DNA from: Streptomyces violaceorubidus
Lineage (GTDB): Bacteria; Actinomycetota; Actinomycetes; Streptomycetales; Streptomycetaceae
Reading direction: 5' to 3'
DNA length: 64,000 nucleotides
Assembly: GCF_000717995.1 (NCBI RefSeq)
Contig: NZ_JODM01000031.1
Span: forward strand, 1-64,000
Position numbers and translations under genes: made by a program. The notes below the pieces were generated by a model. The model ran no database searches. It was not told where the DNA came from and saw only the letters and a program-made list of their open reading frames with translations. Of the stretch, positions 63,607-64,000 are shown piece by piece. Each line of letters opens with the position of its first letter. Position 1 is the first letter of the stretch.

Positions 63607-64000
63607 TCAGCTCAGGCGCTCGATGACCATGGCCATGCCCTGGCCGCCGCCGACGCACATGGTCTCCAGGCCGAACTGCTTGTCGTGCCACTGGAGGGAG
63701 TTGATCAGCGTGCCGGTGATGCGGGCGCCGGTCATGCCGAAGGGGTGGCCGACGGCGATGGCGCCGCCGTTGACGTTCAGCTTCTCCAGCGGGATGCCGA
63801 GGTCGCGGTAGGAGGGGATGACCTGGGCGGCGAACGCCTCGTTGATCTCGACCAGGTCGATGTCGCCGACGGTCAGCCCGGCGCGGGACAGGGCCTGCTT
63901 GCTGGCCTCGACCGGGCCGAGGCCCATGATCTCGGGGGACAGGCCGGAGACGCCGGTGGAGACGATGCGGGCGAGCGGGGTCAGGCCCAGCTCGCGGGCC
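63607..64000 (-). CDS. acetyl-CoA acetyltransferase (thiolase), C-terminal part
   Basis: The minus strand enters from beyond the window end and reads [19 protein letters not shown], then [33 protein letters not shown]. The C-terminal thiolase signatures are [20 protein letters not shown] (catalytic His in GHP) and [16 protein letters not shown] (second catalytic Cys). About 130 of an expected ~400 residues are present; the N-terminal half with the nucleophilic Cys is outside. It makes or degrades acetoacetyl-CoA or 3-ketoacyl-CoA. The truncation is due to the window, not a mutation. Confidence 0.93.
   Translation of the reverse strand, partial: ARELGLTPLARIVSTGVSGLSPEIMGLGPVEASKQALSRAGLTVGDIDLVEINEAFAAQVIPSYRDLGIPLEKLNVNGGAIAVGHPFGMTGARITGTLINSLQWHDKQFGLETMCVGGGQGMAMVIERLS

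Overview
The window is chromosomal DNA of a Streptomyces species. The evidence is very high GC with strong G/C third-position bias, a galTEK operon with TGTGAT operator hexamers, the bldA-type tRNA-Leu(UAA), two Rpf-type secreted muralytic proteins with a c-di-AMP (ydaO-type) riboswitch before the second, and the eno-divIC-DUF501-ppx cluster. From memory the gene order follows the S. coelicolor core chromosome around SCO3079 to SCO3139. No prophage, insertion sequence, CRISPR array or replication origin was seen.

Layout. 0-6 kb: a sodium:solute symporter plus a small membrane protein diverge from galT-galE-galK. 5.6-12 kb: GNAT acetyltransferase, LuxR-type response regulator, MarR regulator divergent from a tam-like methyltransferase and a VOC protein, a CaiB-type CoA transferase, and a fatty acid desaturase-TetR pair behind a tandem operator. 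12-20 kb: ppc, then pth-rplY-prs-glmU on the minus strand, and tRNA-Gln. 20-28 kb: a histidine kinase without a response regulator, a four-gene deaminase/nuclease and SUKH/Imm35 immunity-domain island, and a coiled-coil protein. 28-32 kb: a MacB-type ABC transporter. 32-38 kb: mfd, an MT0933-like small protein, a secreted HNH nuclease lipoprotein, a TetR relic and a small secreted protein. 38-46 kb: an HTH-plus-N6-methylase protein with an altered catalytic motif, a His-rich membrane protein coupled to a Ser/Thr kinase, a SurA-like lipoprotein, mazG and a P450. 46-52 kb: two rpf genes, eno, divIC, DUF501, ppx. 52-59 kb: a type II NADH dehydrogenase behind a Rex-like operator, a cyclopropane-fatty-acid synthase, and a second MacB-type ABC transporter. 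59-64 kb: bldA, pobA, a Bax-inhibitor-1-like membrane protein, small conserved genes, and a thiolase cut by the window end.

Themes. Most genes are housekeeping: central metabolism (gal, ppc, eno, prs), cell envelope (glmU, desaturase, cfa, rpf, divIC), nucleotide sanitation (mazG) and DNA repair (mfd). The most unusual locus is 21.6-26.7 kb. It encodes a YwqJ-like deaminase next to a SUKH-3 protein. Divergent from these are a WHH-type nuclease fused to a SUKH-1 domain and a three-part protein joining an Imm35/YrhB-like domain, a deaminase-like domain and a SUKH-4 domain through a very long Pro/Gly/Ala linker. Toxin and immunity folds therefore sit in the same gene set, without visible export signals. 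Short intergenic minisatellites, mostly of 15 bp period, recur across the window.
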